64,000 bases of DNA from Solenopsis invicta (GCF_016802725.1 NC_052665.1:26331001-26395000), one strand, 5' to 3'; counted from the stretch's first letter, positions 21,250 through 33,189 are shown. The notes: generated from the letters alone by a model not told the origin. Numbers and translations: made by a program.

Positions 21250-23085
21250 TTGATATTACTTCACAATAAAACAGATTTATTCTTTGACTATATACTTATA
21301 GACTCCCAGTTACCCCCACTTTTCCTATTCTCACAATGCTTTGCTGTGTCTTCAACATAACGCGCGCCTTCGACAGTTAAATGGTAGAAAATTGAAACAC
21401 AAAGTCGCATTTCTTTTTTTTCCACATTTTATTTATGTTACAAATGTAATGATTTTTAACTCTACTAACAAGGAGATGACGCCAATTAGAAAATCGCTTT
21501 TCCAACGAATCCTAGTGCGTTCGACAGCTTACATGTAGCTAATAAAAACCCTAAAGGCGTTTGTGTCAATGGGCCTTCGTTTAGGAGAAATTACAAAACA
21601 AAGTTAGGGTCACGCAACTATGTCCCATGTAAAGAAGAACATTAGAATCTTTTTCGAGTAAGCGACGTAGCTCAGTCGACTAAGGCTCCCGTCCATACAT
21701 TTTTGCGCCGGCGCGGCGGCGGCGTGCGTTTGAGTCTCGCCGACGACTGCTTTGCTTTTTTTTTTTCAATTTTGAATGTATAAAAGACACTACATTAATC
21801 ATTATTTATTTTTTTAAATTTATTTTGTTTTTCTATGTAAAAATAAGGACATTTCGGGATGTTTGAACGCAATACAAAATAAAAAACAGTTTTAAAGTCA
21901 TGAACTTATTATATTTTACATTATAATTTGAAATATACTGTGACGTTACGAAAGCAGATAATTAATTCTTCATTAATATATTTACCACGAAAATATTCGA
22001 CCGCATCCGTCAAGTCTTCCTTCGAAATATCGCACTTTGCAAGAAGTTGCACATATTCGACAGTTTCATCGGTAATAAATGTTGTCTCCATTTTTACTGA
22101 TGTTTCGTACCACGCTCTCTTTACAAATGCTACCACGAAATTAGTCAGACCGTTACAATGTGTGAGAGTCTCTCTGTGAAAACCGTTAAAAAGATCGAAA
22201 GGAGGGAGGGACTCTACCTAACAAAGGTCCTTTCTTACAAGTAAACACTGACGAATATACCTGCTTGTCCTTTTGCGAGTCTCATCTTTTTATAATATTT
22301 CACACTTTTATTCTACATATAAAAAATTCCACAACAAAAATAATAAACCAAAATATAATTTATAATTTATACCGCCAAGATGTACATCGATATGCGATGT
22401 TTATTTTTACATCAATTTTCATCCGCAACATTGCAAAGCGATAGAAACCTTTTATCGTATTTAAATAAATATATAATTATAAAAGAAAGTTTATATTGTA
22501 CAAAATATTCTTGACAAAATAACACATGTACATTGCATGAGAAATATAATCAGTTCATGACGTTAAAACTGTTTTTTATTTCGTATTGCGTTCAAACATC
22601 CCGAAATGTCCTTATTTTTACATAGAAAAACAAAATAAATTAAAAAAAATAAATAATGATTAATGTAGTGTCTTTTATATATCCAAAATTGGAAAAAAAA
22701 AGCGAAGCAGTCGTCGGCGGGACTCAAACGCACGCCGCCGACGCAAAAATGTATTGGCACAAACGCCTTTAGGGTTTTTATTAGCTACATGTAAGCTATC
22801 GAACGCACTATGATTCGTTGGAAAAGCGATTTTCTAATTGGCGTCATCTCCTTGTAAGTATAATAAAACAACGCAATGTAAAATCATTTTCCATCTCTCT
22901 CTTTCTTCCTATTTTACCAGCAAAATACAACTTTGTGTTTTAATTTTCTGTTATTTAACCGTCGGAGGCGCGCGTCATGTTGAAGCCAGAGTGAAATGGC
23001 CAACTGACAGTCCATTGTTATACATATAGTCAAAGGATTTATCTTATATGGCGTTGACTACGCAAAAGAGCATTGAAGACAAATC
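21250..23085. repeat. 1.8-kb inverted-repeat (foldback-like) element
   Basis: The left arm (about 21250-21905) and right arm (about 22555-23085) are reverse complements at high but imperfect identity. Examples are GGAGATGACGCCAATTAGAA and its complement near 22840, and GACATTTCGGGATGTTTGAA near 21849 and its complement near 22590. The left arm has about 130 bp that the right lacks, including a tRNA-like A box. The unique centre (21906-22554) has a 71-codon minus-strand frame (22136-21921) without recognisable domain. Confidence 0.75.
21662..21752 (+). repeat. tRNA-like sequence in the left arm
   Basis: GACGTAGCTCAGTCGACTAA (A-box-like) and GCGTTTGAGTCTCGCCGACG (B-box-like) are separated by a GC-rich GGCGCGGCGGCGGCG insert. 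Only the B-box half is kept in the right arm near 22715-22740. Confidence 0.4.
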
Positions 23086-24589
23086 AATACAATAAAATAA
23101 ATGTTGAAATAAGAGTTCTATAATATTAATAATAGTAGTAATAAAATAATAGTGACTTTTTTAAACTACTAGAATTAGTTAAATTTTTTTGATAATATGT
23201 CACAGTACGTAACAAAAACAAATTATAAATAAAAAATTTATTATTTATTCATAATTTGTTTTTAATTGGAAATATTTCTCTTGGTTACTTCAAAATAAAA
23301 TGACACCACGCTGAAGAATAACAATTATAGTATTGTAAGGCATTCATTTTTTGTGACAAAATAATATGTAATTAATATAAGTTAAACATTTATTTACTGG
23401 TCTACATGATTCAAGTAGAATGTTTGTTTTCTTCAGCATTTTACAGATAAGGAGACTTGGATTACAAAATATTATTACTCACACATTCCATACCTTTACT
23501 ATCTAACGCCAGCTCATTAACTAACAATAAGAGATCTAACATAAAACTAATTTAAAAATTAGTTAGAAATTTCAGCTTTTATACTGCATTTATACAATTC
23601 AATTTATGTGTTTATTATATACAAAATTTTGTTAGTGTAGAAATATGCATAACGACACCACTTGGTGCATGCATTTTTAAGGATGTACTGGCAGTAACGT
23701 TTAACATTAACAATGTCTTGAAAATTTTATAAATCGTTTTTATTTATTAGCTGAGCACATGTTTAAAATTTGAAATCGATCCTCTAACTGATTCACAAGT
23801 TATTCAGCTTTATATTTTACATGTATTCTTATGGTGTAACAGTACATTTCCACTTATATCAACAAAATTATAAAGAAGCAACATTGCCAATATTCTAAAA
23901 CTTTGTTTATGAGTAAATAAAACATTGAGCAATATTTCTAAAAAAAGTTTATATCGATTTACTAACTCGTTATTAAAATATCAATGATAAAACGACGTGA
24001 AATTTCAGTAAATGTCAAATTTTCGAATGGACTACATAACCACGCTGCATTCTATTTTGACACATTCTATTTTGACTTGTATAAAGTGCTAGAAGGGCAA
24101 ATATTATGTTAATGATATTTATTTAAGTATCTTATGGATTTTTAAGTACCATTTGATATATAATATACATTAAATTACATTAAATGTTATTAATATGCGT
24201 CTAGTTATTTCATTTTTTACAGTTGATTTTTAGTAAAATTTACGTCCAAAAGTTTTTTGCGGACAATCGCAAAAATTGCGAAATATAAAAATATATTCAT
24301 TTATAGTGCCAAATGTCATATTAACTTGCATTATTTAAGTCCTATACATGATACGAGCACATATGGTGCACGTTTTAAGTTATAAAAACGTAGAATTTCA
24401 CCAATTTCAAATTTAAACAACTTTTGTCTGGGATTGTATAGCCAGAACATTCTTAATATGTATAGATTCAAGAGTTACGTAAATGTTTTTCTTGATGTGT
24501 GCGTTTTTATGATATTTACGCAGATTGTTCTTGAAATATTTTTGTCATCTATTATGGAAAAATAAAAGAAAAACATGATGAGTGCAGTA
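23086..24589. other. Gene-free AT-rich stretch
   Basis: 1.5 kb without usable open frame, terminal repeat or microsatellite. Scattered homopolymer runs only. Confidence 0.55.
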
Positions 24590-25420
24590 TCGAGTATGTA
24601 TATGTATCATGTGCTTATGGAAAAGTTTCTAATTATTTTTGGAAAATGGAAATGTCGCAACATAACTTTATCATATACTATTGAATTTGTAATAAAATAA
24701 GCTTTATTTTGCTTATAAAAAGAAATAAAAATTTTGAAAAAAATAGGTAGGTGGTGGGGAAAAGTATTAAAAATTTTGTTTTAATTTTTTTTATCACTGT
24801 TATAAAGTCTCATACTCTTGCAGCCATTTAACTTTCATTCAGAACATTTTTCTCTATCTCTTATAGTTTCGACAATACACGCTTTAAAAGAAAAAACCAA
24901 TTTTCTTCAAAGGGGCGTTTCACCCTTAAAAGTGCATTAGGGCACGGATAAAAAATACGTGTCCCTTATTTTTATCTGTATAACATACTAAAGGCACGTT
25001 AAAATCGGAGTCACTTCCATAGCGCACAAACACGCGGATGAGTGCGCGTACCCTTCGTACAGAAAGATTATAAATTATTTTTGGAAAATGGAAATGTTGC
25101 ATCGCACCTTTATCATATACCGTTGAATTCGTAATAAAATAAGCTTTATTTTGCTTATAAAAAAAATAAAATTTTGAAAAAGGTAGATAAGTAGTGGGGG
25201 AAAGTATTTAAAAAAATTGAAAAAAACTTTTTGCTGTTATAAAGTACTTTTCAACTTTCATTTAGAACATATTTCTCTATTTTTTATAGTTTCGACGATA
25301 TACGCTTCGAAAGAAAAAAACCAATTTTTTTTAAAGGGGTGTTTCCCCCCTAAAAGTACAAGCGGGTACGTATAAAAAAGATACGTGTTCTTTTTTTTAA
25401 CTGTACTACAACATATTAAA
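24590..25420 (-). repeat. Family A repeat, two tandem copies in reverse orientation
   Basis: Two successive blocks (about 24630-24970 and 25060-25400) each with TTTGGAAAATGGAAATGT, CTTTATTTTGCTTATAAAAA and TATAGTTTCGACAATA. Between them lies the segment related to 5640-5760 (ACGTGTCCCTTATTTTTATC, GCACGTTAAAATCGGAGTCA). Same repeat as at 5.3-5.9 kb. Confidence 0.65.
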
Positions 25421-25689
25421 GGGCTATATAGTGTGATACTTTTAAAAAATTGATTTTTTTGCATTTTTCGAAAGTTTATACCTTCAATAATATTATATTA
25501 AAATTTCAAGGTCGGATCTCAAATAGTTTGGCAGCCTTTTAAACAGCAACCGCTCGCAGGTCAGAGCTTACTGTCAGGGGGCGAGGTAATACAGCTGCTC
25601 AAAAACTTTTACGTACCGGAGATGATCAAATTATAATTGATAATATTCATGGATACCGTCTTATTCAGTTCGTGTCTGTTTTGTTGGCT

Positions 25690-25988
25690 AATAATAAGAC
25701 ATCCGTTTGCTGTATAAATCGCTGTATTCGCTCAACGTTTCAATTGCGAACCGCTGCCATACGTTCTCGGCATGAGTGTAATCATGCTTTTGATACCATC
25801 TGCCCGGTGAGCGAACTGTAGAAAGATTCGCGCGGTGGTAAACGCGTTTCTAAAAGCTTGTCGGCATCATCAACGTACTCGTACGGAAAAACGTCTTTGT
25901 GCGTGAGGAGTACGAAATCTTTATTTGACAACTTGGAAAATTCAGAACGAGTACTTTTTAATTGTTCAATACTTAGAAACGACGCCAA
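25690..25988 (-). pseudogene. Family-B DNA polymerase fragment of a Polinton/adintovirus-like element
   Basis: From 25988 the minus strand encodes 68 residues including FSKLSNKDFVLLTHKDVFPY and RLPPRESFYSSLTGQMV. It continues in shifted frames with YTHAENVWQRFAI, SEYSDLY and TDVLLLA. This is the segment before the first polymerase motif of protein-primed-type PolB in Polinton-class elements and related animal viruses, as found in arthropod genomes. At least two frameshifts and missing flanks make it a dead fragment. It is probably related to the PolB N-terminal remnant at 29.8-30.9 kb. Confidence 0.65.
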
Positions 25989-26203
25989 TTTTTCGAGACT
26001 CGCACTTAGGAATTTATATGAGTCGATGAATCGAAATCGTATACAATTTCGTACTTCGCCCGAAAAATTTTTTTTAAACAGATTTTATTCTTATAGCTTA
26101 TATATCCGTATTCACTTTTTTGCATATAACATTCTTTTACTTTACCTAATTACAATTACGCATATTTTACAATTACGCATATTTTACAATTTTTGTAAAC
26201 GCA

Positions 26204-26378
26204 TCGGCGCGACGGGATTCGAACCTAAGATCTTCGGAACAATAACTTAATGCGCTAACACTGAGCTAATCGTACGCTTGTGATATTGTTATATAAAAAG
26301 TTATATTTGAAATAAAGTTGATTTGAACAGGAAAGAACTTACGTCTTGAATATCGCACGAACACTCTAGCCCTTTGAT
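26204..26378 (-). repeat. tRNA-like SINE copy 2
   Basis: Reverse orientation of the repeat at 14900-15110, with core CGATTAGCTCAGTGTTAGCG ... GGTTCGAATCCCGTCGCGCC (26271-26204) and the conserved flank GTGTTCGTGCGAT. It abuts the left end of the second TACCCACATAG element. Confidence 0.55.
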
Positions 26379-27414
26379 TACCCACATAGCACATATTTCT
26401 GTGATATCACAGAATCATTGCAATATCACAGAAATATTACATATTACTGTGAAATATCACAGAAATATTACTGTGATATTACACAGTGATAATAACATTG
26501 AAATATTCCACTGATATCACAGAAATATCACAGAAATATTATTGTGATATTGCACAGTGATAATAACATTAAAATATTCCAATGATATCATTGCAATATA
26601 TTGTTGCAATATTTAATTTCAAAGAACAAGGTAATGTCAAATGACGTTTTTATTATGTCTTATTAATGCAACGTCAGTATCTCTTTGATTAATTTCGATA
26701 TTTTTAGAATCCTTAATATCCTTGGTAATTTCGGTATTCTATAGAAGAAATCAACTTACAAATAAAATAATTATGTCTTTACCCTTTCGTAGAATAAAAG
26801 TAAATGTTAAGAAAAAAAATTAATTAACTTTATTATTAGTTTAGATATTTACTTCGTTTATTCCTTAAACTGTATATATGTATAAACTATAATGTACGCT
26901 CTTCTATGTAATCTATCAATTTAATTATTGCTTTACAACTCAATCAATACTGATTTTATTAAAAAATTACAAAAAAACCTTTGTATTTGTCTTATTGCCA
27001 TTTATAATTTTTACAGGAGCACAAAATTGATTTTAATTTTTAAAAATTTTTATCATGAGGAATTAAAAAAAAAAATGTTTACAAAAAGTTTTGTTAATAC
27101 ACATTTATTATTCACTTGGCAATAAATATTTCAAAGTATATTTAGAAGTTTTTAAAAAAATATACATTTTTACGTCATTTAATATTTACTGATCGGTACA
27201 TTATTTTGTGAAATAGTTTATTCATTAATATTGATTAGACTATTATACACCACAGTAAAAGGTTTTTCAAGTTAATTAAAATATTAAATTTCCAACAAAT
27301 TTTTCTTTAGATTTCACTTTTTTTTCAATTTTATTAAAAAATATGATTATATATATTCTATCATTAATTAGGTATTTTACAATGTTCATTAATTATATGT
27401 ATGTATATAATGTT

Positions 27415-27660
27415 GCGGCTCGGTCACCGACCGTCACAACATACGGCGAAACAAGCGAGCGCGTGCACAGCCGCTATGCGGTCCCGCCGTGTGTATAAGA
27501 CTCCACGCAAACAAGTGAGTGCTGGCACCACCGCTAGGTGGCCGCGCCGCTGGAGACCTCGTGAGTCAAGTGCAGCCACAGGTGTTATATCTAGACGCCA
27601 CTGCGGCCGACCGGGCCGGGCCGGGCCGGGCTCACCACGACTCACTAGCTCACACTTCAA
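27415..27660. other. GC-rich island inside the AT-rich element
   Basis: CGGCTCGGTCACCGACCGTC through CGGGCCGGGCCGGGCCGGGC contrasts sharply with AT-rich flanks. Open on both strands for about 100 codons but without a recognisable product. Could be captured host DNA or another nested repeat. Confidence 0.4.
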
Positions 27661-27749
27661 TGAGATTTTAAAGAAAATCGTTGCTTGTTGTAATTTGGAA
27701 ACGAATACTTGTTCTAATTTTTTTCCCAATGTAACGTCCCCTGAAAAAA

Positions 27750-27862
27750 AAGTTGATAAACTTGTTTCAATAAACTGATTACTGATTAGTAACCGATAAT
27801 ATTTTGTCAGTTACTGATCAGTAATCAGTTTATTGAAACAAGTTTATCAATTTTTTTTTAAG
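27750..27862. repeat. Hairpin, arms about 45 bp
   Basis: AGTTGATAAACTTGTTTCAA...CTGATTACTGAT is mirrored by ATCAGTAATCAG...TTGAAACAAGTTTATCAA. Directly follows the GC-rich island. Confidence 0.8.
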
Positions 27863-28406
27863 GGGTACGTGTGGAACGCTGTTCCATATAAAATTTTATA
27901 TTTTTACATGTAAATAATATTTTGTATTGTTATTTAATCTTGAACATAAATTAAAATTATAATTCAAATCGAATCTTTTTTAACAAAAATGAAAAAGGAT
28001 ACAAGAGATTTTTTTTTGTAAATTAAACATTTATTACGTTTACATTATTGTATTCTGTTTTAATAAATATAATTATTTTTTTTATGTTTAATATATATTA
28101 CATGTAACAATATGAAAATAATATTAAGAATACAATTAAAATAAATTGAAATAATTTATTTATTTAATTTCTTGCAATATTATTTAAATATCACATAAAC
28201 ATCACAGAAATATTGTGAAATATCACAGTAATATTACTATGAAATATCACAGTAATATTACTGTGATGCGTTTTCGCGGACATTTTGATATTACTGTGAT
28301 ATCACAGTAATATTTTGTGATATTTCTGCAATATTTCATTTGTAATATTGCAATGTAAAAGTGATATTGCTATGATATCACTGCAATATTACGTGCTATG
28401 TGGGTA

Positions 28407-29022
28407 TTTAGCCTTATTATTAGATATTTTTAATATAAATTAGGTAATTATTCAGAAGACCCCTACTATCTCTGATTTTTACGAGATTAGGCTCATTCAA
28501 CGCGTTTTCGCACAAAATGAACGAATCTAGCAGAAAAAAGTGTCGCTCTGCCCCGCGAACCAAGATATCAAGCACATTAAAGTTGGCGACTATTTAGATT
28601 AGGATACCTGCCATCTCGCCGTAATGTAGCGACTTGAGCATGCGAGTGAGAAATAAGCATACTACATTTGTCTAACAGTATCATTCTAAAGTATAATCGA
28701 AAAGTCTCCAAAAATAGCACAAAAGTATATTCACAGTTAAAGACTACAATAGTTGTACATTTTTCAAAATTATGAATGCTGCTAAATGATCATCTACTAA
28801 TTACATCATATATTAGAAAATAAATGAAGTTGTCAATCTAATAAAAAGAGAGATATATTTTTCAAACAGTATCATTCTAAAATATAACCGAAAAATCTCT
28901 AACCATGCTTTAAAAGTAATGTATTAATAGTAGACTACTATAGTGACTAATTCTTTATCTTGAGGACAGAAATCTATTTGATTTTAAAATAATTTAGTAG
29001 TCTAATAACAACTTTTTACATA
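28407..29022. other. No gene recognised
   Basis: Two weakly similar 130-bp blocks (around 28675-28800 and 28860-28990, both with CAGTATCATTCTAAA.TATAA and TAGACTACTATAGT-like words) suggest an old tandem repeat. Confidence 0.45.
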
Positions 29023-29027
29023 AAATG

Positions 29028-29563
29028 TGTTGTAGCCTCATTAGCTACCTTAATTGTCTTGCATATCCGCTTAGCAACAATCACGCCACGAGCGCCCGTT
29101 GCAGCGGAAATGCAAGATTGCAGAATTGGTCAATCGCGCGAGCAGCGTAAGCATCGACGATTGACGCGAGCATGACCATATATGGTCACTGCGAGGGCCT
29201 AATGCCCCACCATATCAATTACAGAAACTATAAGTTAGGCTGCCTAATTATGGGCAGCGGGAGATTCTTACGAAAAGCACGAACGGCACGCGCGCGCTCC
29301 GCGATAAGTCGGACACCCGACACCCCGCAAACCATCCAGCGGCCGAGTGCGCGACAACGCGTGATCCGTGCACCGCGATTTGATTGTATTAAGAGGAAAA
29401 ACGTTTATAATAAAGTTTGGGGAATAAAAGTGTCAGTAAAAAAGGTGAAAAGTGTTATTTGCCACCCCGCGCGTCTTCCTCCAAGTATCCTCCTCGTGGG
29501 TCCCAACCCTTCAGACGGACCGAATCCCAAAAAGTTTATCTTGTTGCACCCGCCGGTACAACA
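29028..29563 (+). mobile_element. Solo LTR
   Basis: 536 bp starting TGTTGTAGCC and ending GGTACAACA, so TG...CA with the imperfect inverted ends TGTTGTA/TACAACA. AATG flanks both sides (29024-29027, 29564-29567). AATAAA boxes near 29410 and 29422 fit a plus-oriented LTR. No internal region adjoins, which is the usual result of LTR-LTR recombination. Family (gypsy or BEL) not determined. A 143-codon open frame inside is not a credible gene. Confidence 0.6.
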
Positions 29564-29774
29564 AATGCAAGAAAGTATACTTTTAGTTAACATATACTTT
29601 TAATATATATTAATTGCTCTACTTTTTTATTAATATGTTCGCATTTTGCGTTTAAGTTAGACACTATTTTAGAGTTCTACCGGTATCTCTTTAGTCAATA
29701 TTATCTGGGGTAATAAACAAATTTATTTTTACTAAACAATAATTTAAAGTAGTGTAATTTTGTGTATTACACTT

Positions 29775-30905
29775 ACCGATCGCAAATGAATTTCTTGTGT
29801 TTATATTTGCTTAGCTGTGAGCTGATCAGTCGCGACAGGTTCTTAATTCATACAAAGTGACCGTGGGTAAGGTCGTGTTTATCTTTCACGTAGAAAAGAT
29901 TGACGTGTTTCTCCTTCTTATCTTTGGTCAGACGTAACGGTACAACGTAAAATATCTTTTCTTTTCTGTCCAATTCGGTAGTGTACACATTCATACCGAC
30001 ACGCCGTTTAAACGTTCAAATTTTTCAATGTCATTCACTTTGCTTGGAAATTGTATGTCTTCAAACTTTAAAACATTCGAATAATGTGGGTAAGATGATT
30101 CCAGGGATGCACTTCATTCAGCTGGGTGCAAGGCGGCCGTCACCGACCACACAAAGCAAGCATTGTCTTTCGAATGCACATTAATTATTGCACGCTTGTA
30201 ACTTACCGACAGCGGCAATTCAAAGTAACATCCCGCGTGCATGGGATTAAGTTTGTTTATATTCACCATCAAGTTTTGGATTCGATGTAACGCCCAGCCA
30301 CTATCGCGTTCCTGAAACTCGTCGAGCATCGCTAATATCACTTTGATTACACGCTGCTCATACCATTCGCGCAAATTTGACACTCTGTATAGTTCATAGT
30401 TCTTCGTCGCAAAACTTTTATTATCGCGGACGTCACGAATGTTTACAAATTCACCGTTAAACACAGTGCTCACCTTCACATTTCCATGTTTCGCGATAGC
30501 GTCTCGCACTTGCTCGATCACCAAATCACTAGCGTCTTCCAAGAAATGCCGCGGCTCAATATAATCGGCGTTTATGACAGCTCCGGTCATAATACGGTTC
30601 TCAAACGCAGCTTCAATCTCGCGCCAGATGAATGACTTTTTACCATCAGTGCTTGTGCTGGCGTGCGCACCACCTCCAACGTGTGTGAAACGTCTTTCTA
30701 ATTGCGCTTTTGCACCCGCGAGTCGCGCAATTCTTGCCACTATAGATTGTCTAGGTCCAACGATGAGTCGAGGACGTTTGTCGGCACTGCACCGTCCTTC
30801 AAGCTGCGCGAGGCACTCTTCACATCGTTTCACCCATGCATGACACTGCTCTTGAATAGCGATCTGTGAGCATTGTTCGAGCAAATCGCGTTCAATGTTC
30901 TCCAT
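29775..30905 (-). pseudogene. N-terminal region of a viral-type PolB polyprotein (Polinton/adintovirus-like), broken
   Basis: An open frame of 263 codons starts at 30905 and ends at 30114. Its last third (LNPMHAGCYFELP, then RAIINVHSKDNACFVWSVTA) resembles the region before the exonuclease domain in PolB proteins of Polinton-class elements. Beyond the stop the similarity continues in other frames with FPSKVNDIEKFERLNGVSV and KEKHVNLFYVKDKHDL, down to HKKFICDR near 29780, interrupted by several stops and shifts. The first 150 residues include a Cys-rich WVKRCEECLAQLEGRCSADK stretch of unknown role. No polymerase catalytic motifs are present here. Start chosen because it lies 10 bp after the preceding frame ends. 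Confidence 0.6.
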
Positions 30906-30915
30906 TTTTTAGTTA

Positions 30916-31338
30916 TTAGTACGTATCACACGCTTTCTCGGAACACTTGCACGTATTTTGTTTACATAATTTGCAAATTTGCTGTGCGTTTAGAACGTTA
31001 CAGTATCCGTTTATATATTTTAATTCACAGAAAGCAGGAGGTATAGCGTATCTCCACCAAGGATTATCCTCCTCTCTATTTCTCTTTTCAACCCACCGTT
31101 TAAATAAATTAATCACTGCAGGTTTGCGCTCATCGTCGCAGTTCTGTGGTGGTGGTGTATACACGTTTATTGCAAGCAATTCGATGCACTGTCCATGACC
31201 AGCGGGAATCGTAATCTGCAGAACGATATCGTATATAGAGATATTCTGATCAATTTTATTTGCCCACTGGTATTTGTTTAATTGCTTTTCTTCACAATTA
31301 TTAAACGCGCACAGATGGTCCAGTATGAACAAATACAA
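30916..31338 (-). CDS. Hypothetical protein of the viral-type element
   Basis: 140 codons, not recognised. It has QITIPAGHGQCIELLAINVY, then a WWRYAIPPAFCELKYINGYC stretch and a C-terminal Cys cluster (CKLCKQNTCKCSEKAC), possibly zinc-binding. Its stop is 10 bp before the start of the PolB-like frame and its start lies about 70 bp after the end of the frame at 31409-31745, all on one strand. This close packing is typical of viral or Polinton-type genomes, so I infer it belongs to that element. Confidence 0.45.
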   Translation of the reverse strand: MYLFILDHLCAFNNCEEKQLNKYQWANKIDQNISIYDIVLQITIPAGHGQCIELLAINVYTPPPQNCDDERKPAVINLFKRWVEKRNREEDNPWWRYAIPPAFCELKYINGYCNVLNAQQICKLCKQNTCKCSEKACDTY

Positions 31339-31408
31339 TTTCCTTTTCCTGTAGTCAATCTACAACCTACAACAATCTACAAACACGTTCTGAGTTAATA
31401 ATGACACC

Positions 31409-31745
31409 TTATCTCACGGCACGTTCACAGGTACCACATATTCCTAATTCTCGATTGCGAAGGAATTTTATCGACGATACTCGTTGTGGAACATCGGTTC
31501 CTTCTTCTTCCGTCATAAACACATTATCGAGAACGTACACAATATTTTTTAGATCAAAATTTATAAATAGATTTATGTCTCTATAAGGCACTGCGTTGTC
31601 AAACTTCATTTTTGGCTGCGTGTATTGTCTATATATATTTCTACATATGCATACATATTGAGCACATTTTGGTAGGAATGTACACATACATGGGTCGTCT
31701 GCAAATGAAGCAGTAATTACCGTCAAGTCGTTCGAGAGAATCTGT
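31409..31745 (-). pseudogene. C-terminal part of another protein of the viral-type element, fused to gypsy gag
   Basis: About 110 codons (contains FADDPCMCTFLPKCAQYVCI, NLFINFDLKNIVYVLDNVFM and a final RELGICGTCERAVR), not recognised but with normal coding composition and Cys pairs. It has no start of its own: it is in frame with the gag-like N-terminus at 32266-31746, and the change of character at about 31745 is taken as the insertion or deletion boundary of the viral-type element. Confidence 0.4.
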
Positions 31746-32266
31746 ACAGTGAGTAATCGTTCTAAATCGGCTCCAAACGAAGCTAAATCTTCTCCAAATT
31801 TTTGTTTACGATTCGTAAATTGAGCGTAAAAAGTTTGAGATAAATAACCCTCTCCAAAACGTAATTCAAGCTTTGATTTAATTTCTCCATAACTTAAATT
31901 TTCTAATTCCGTTATTCCGTCTAAAATTGAACGCGCTTTCCCCCGCAAACTTGAGGCTAACGCGACCGCTTTCGTAGAATCTTCCCAGTTACTCGTTTGT
32001 GCAATCAATTCAAATTGTGTAAAATATTCGCGCAACGAAACACTCCCGTCGAAAATATCCGGTTTTAATTTAAAATTGACACCCGCGTTTCCGGAATCCC
32101 GAGGAATCTCCGCGGTCGGAGGACAAACAGAAAAAGGCAACGACTGGCCTGAAAAGTGTTGTAGCCGCTCCTCTAGACGCTGAAGTCTCTCGTTGCGTTC
32201 CTGGAGCAGTGCCTGCTCGTGGGCCCCTACGTTTGGAAAATCCGCAGGAGGTTGGTCTTCCTCCAA
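31746..32266 (-). pseudogene. Gypsy-type gag N-terminal fragment
   Basis: From ATG 32266: a leucine/arginine-rich coiled-coil (QALLQERNERLQRLEERLQ), then the capsid pattern LKPDIFDGSVSLREYFTQFE, WEDSTKAVALASSLRGKA and LELRFGEGYLSQTFYAQF. This is the retrotransposon-gag domain that builds the particle shell. It stops after GADLERLL, where the unrelated frame of the viral-type element takes over. No pol follows. Confidence 0.7.
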
Positions 32267-32345
32267 ATCGTGAATTTCAGGGATCGGAGATCCCTGAGAA
32301 GAGAGCGAAACGGGAGAGTCCGGGAAAATTCTATAAGTTATTTGA

Positions 32346-32488
32346 GAATCGGGGGAGTCGGCGTGAAGAAAATTATCTACGGGGGAGTCGGCGCGAAGAA
32401 AATTTTCTACGGGGGAGTCGGGGCGAGGAAAATTATCTACGGGGGAGTCGGCGCGAAGAAAATTATCTACGGGGGAGTCGGGGAAAAA
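32346..32488. repeat. 30-bp tandem repeat, about 5 units
   Basis: Unit GGGGGAGTCGGCGCGAAGAA AATTATCTAC with few changes. Lies in the leader of the gag fragment. The three-fold length keeps frames open and produces artefactual ORFs. Confidence 0.9.
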
Positions 32489-32845
32489 TGCGAACGGGGG
32501 AAGTTGTCGCTCTTCTTCCGGTGCGACCGGAGAGTACGAAACAGGGGGGCAAAGTCAATTGACTTGGGCGGCGATCTGGTGTATTTCCTCCTTAATGGCT
32601 TCGAGGCGGCGGATTCGGCGATTGCGGCGATTTCGGCGGCGCTTCGCGGCTGCTCGAGACCGGTTTTTATGAACTTTGGGGACTTTATTCACTAAAATAA
32701 AAAAAATACTCCGTTTCTCTCCGTTTGGCGAAAGGTTAAAATTTAGACACTCTCTCGGGTTAACTCAAATAGGGTTCGAGTGAAACCGAAGAAAAAAGAT
32801 CGGAAAAAAGGGGTTTGACAGAATCTGAGGGAAGAAAAGAAAACG

Positions 32846-33140
32846 AGAATTCTTACGAGAAAATCCCAAGAAAGGAAAGGATTTAAAGACAAAGAAATTC
32901 TTTCGGATTAACTCTTACGAGTAAATCCCAAGAAAGAAGAGGATTTAAAGATAAAGAAATTCTTTTGGATTAACTCTTACGAGTTAATCCCAAGAAAGAG
33001 AAGAATTAAAAATAAAGAGATTCTTTTGGATTAACTCTTACGAGTAAATCCCAAGAAAGAAAAGAATTTAAAGATAAAGAAATTCTTTCGGATTAACTTA
33101 CGAGTTAATCCCAAGAAAGAGAAGAATTAAAAATAAAGAG
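32846..33140. repeat. About 62-bp tandem repeat, about 5 units
   Basis: Unit contains GGATTAACTCTTACGAGTAA, ATCCCAAGAAAGA and AAAGATAAAGAAATTCTTT. Also within the gag leader. Confidence 0.85.
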
Positions 33141-33143
33141 ATT

Positions 33144-33146
<3 letters not shown>

Positions 33147-33189
<43 letters not shown>
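33147..33189. repeat. (GA)n microsatellite
   Basis: About 21 GA units between the tandem array and the LTR-like region. Confidence 0.95.

Larger units (their letters stand above)
26379..28406. mobile_element. Foldback-like element with TACCCACATAG termini (copy 2)
   Basis: 2028 bp, starting TACCCACATAGCAC and ending GTGCTATGTGGGTA. The subterminal 220 bp at the left and about 230 bp at the right are built of short words such as AATATTACTGTGATATCAC in both orientations, giving extensive inverted structure. No clear target duplication (TTTGAT against TTTAGC). No transposase. It shares its ends but not its internal repeats with 14066-15511. Confidence 0.6.

Noticed and set aside
27401..27778. 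Arg/Pro-rich open frames on both strands
   Set aside because: Result of the GC-rich island; no domain, frames end in AT-rich flanks.
29172..29603. 143-codon plus-strand frame
   Set aside because: It is contained in the solo LTR and extends past its end into flanking DNA; composition follows the LTR, not a protein.
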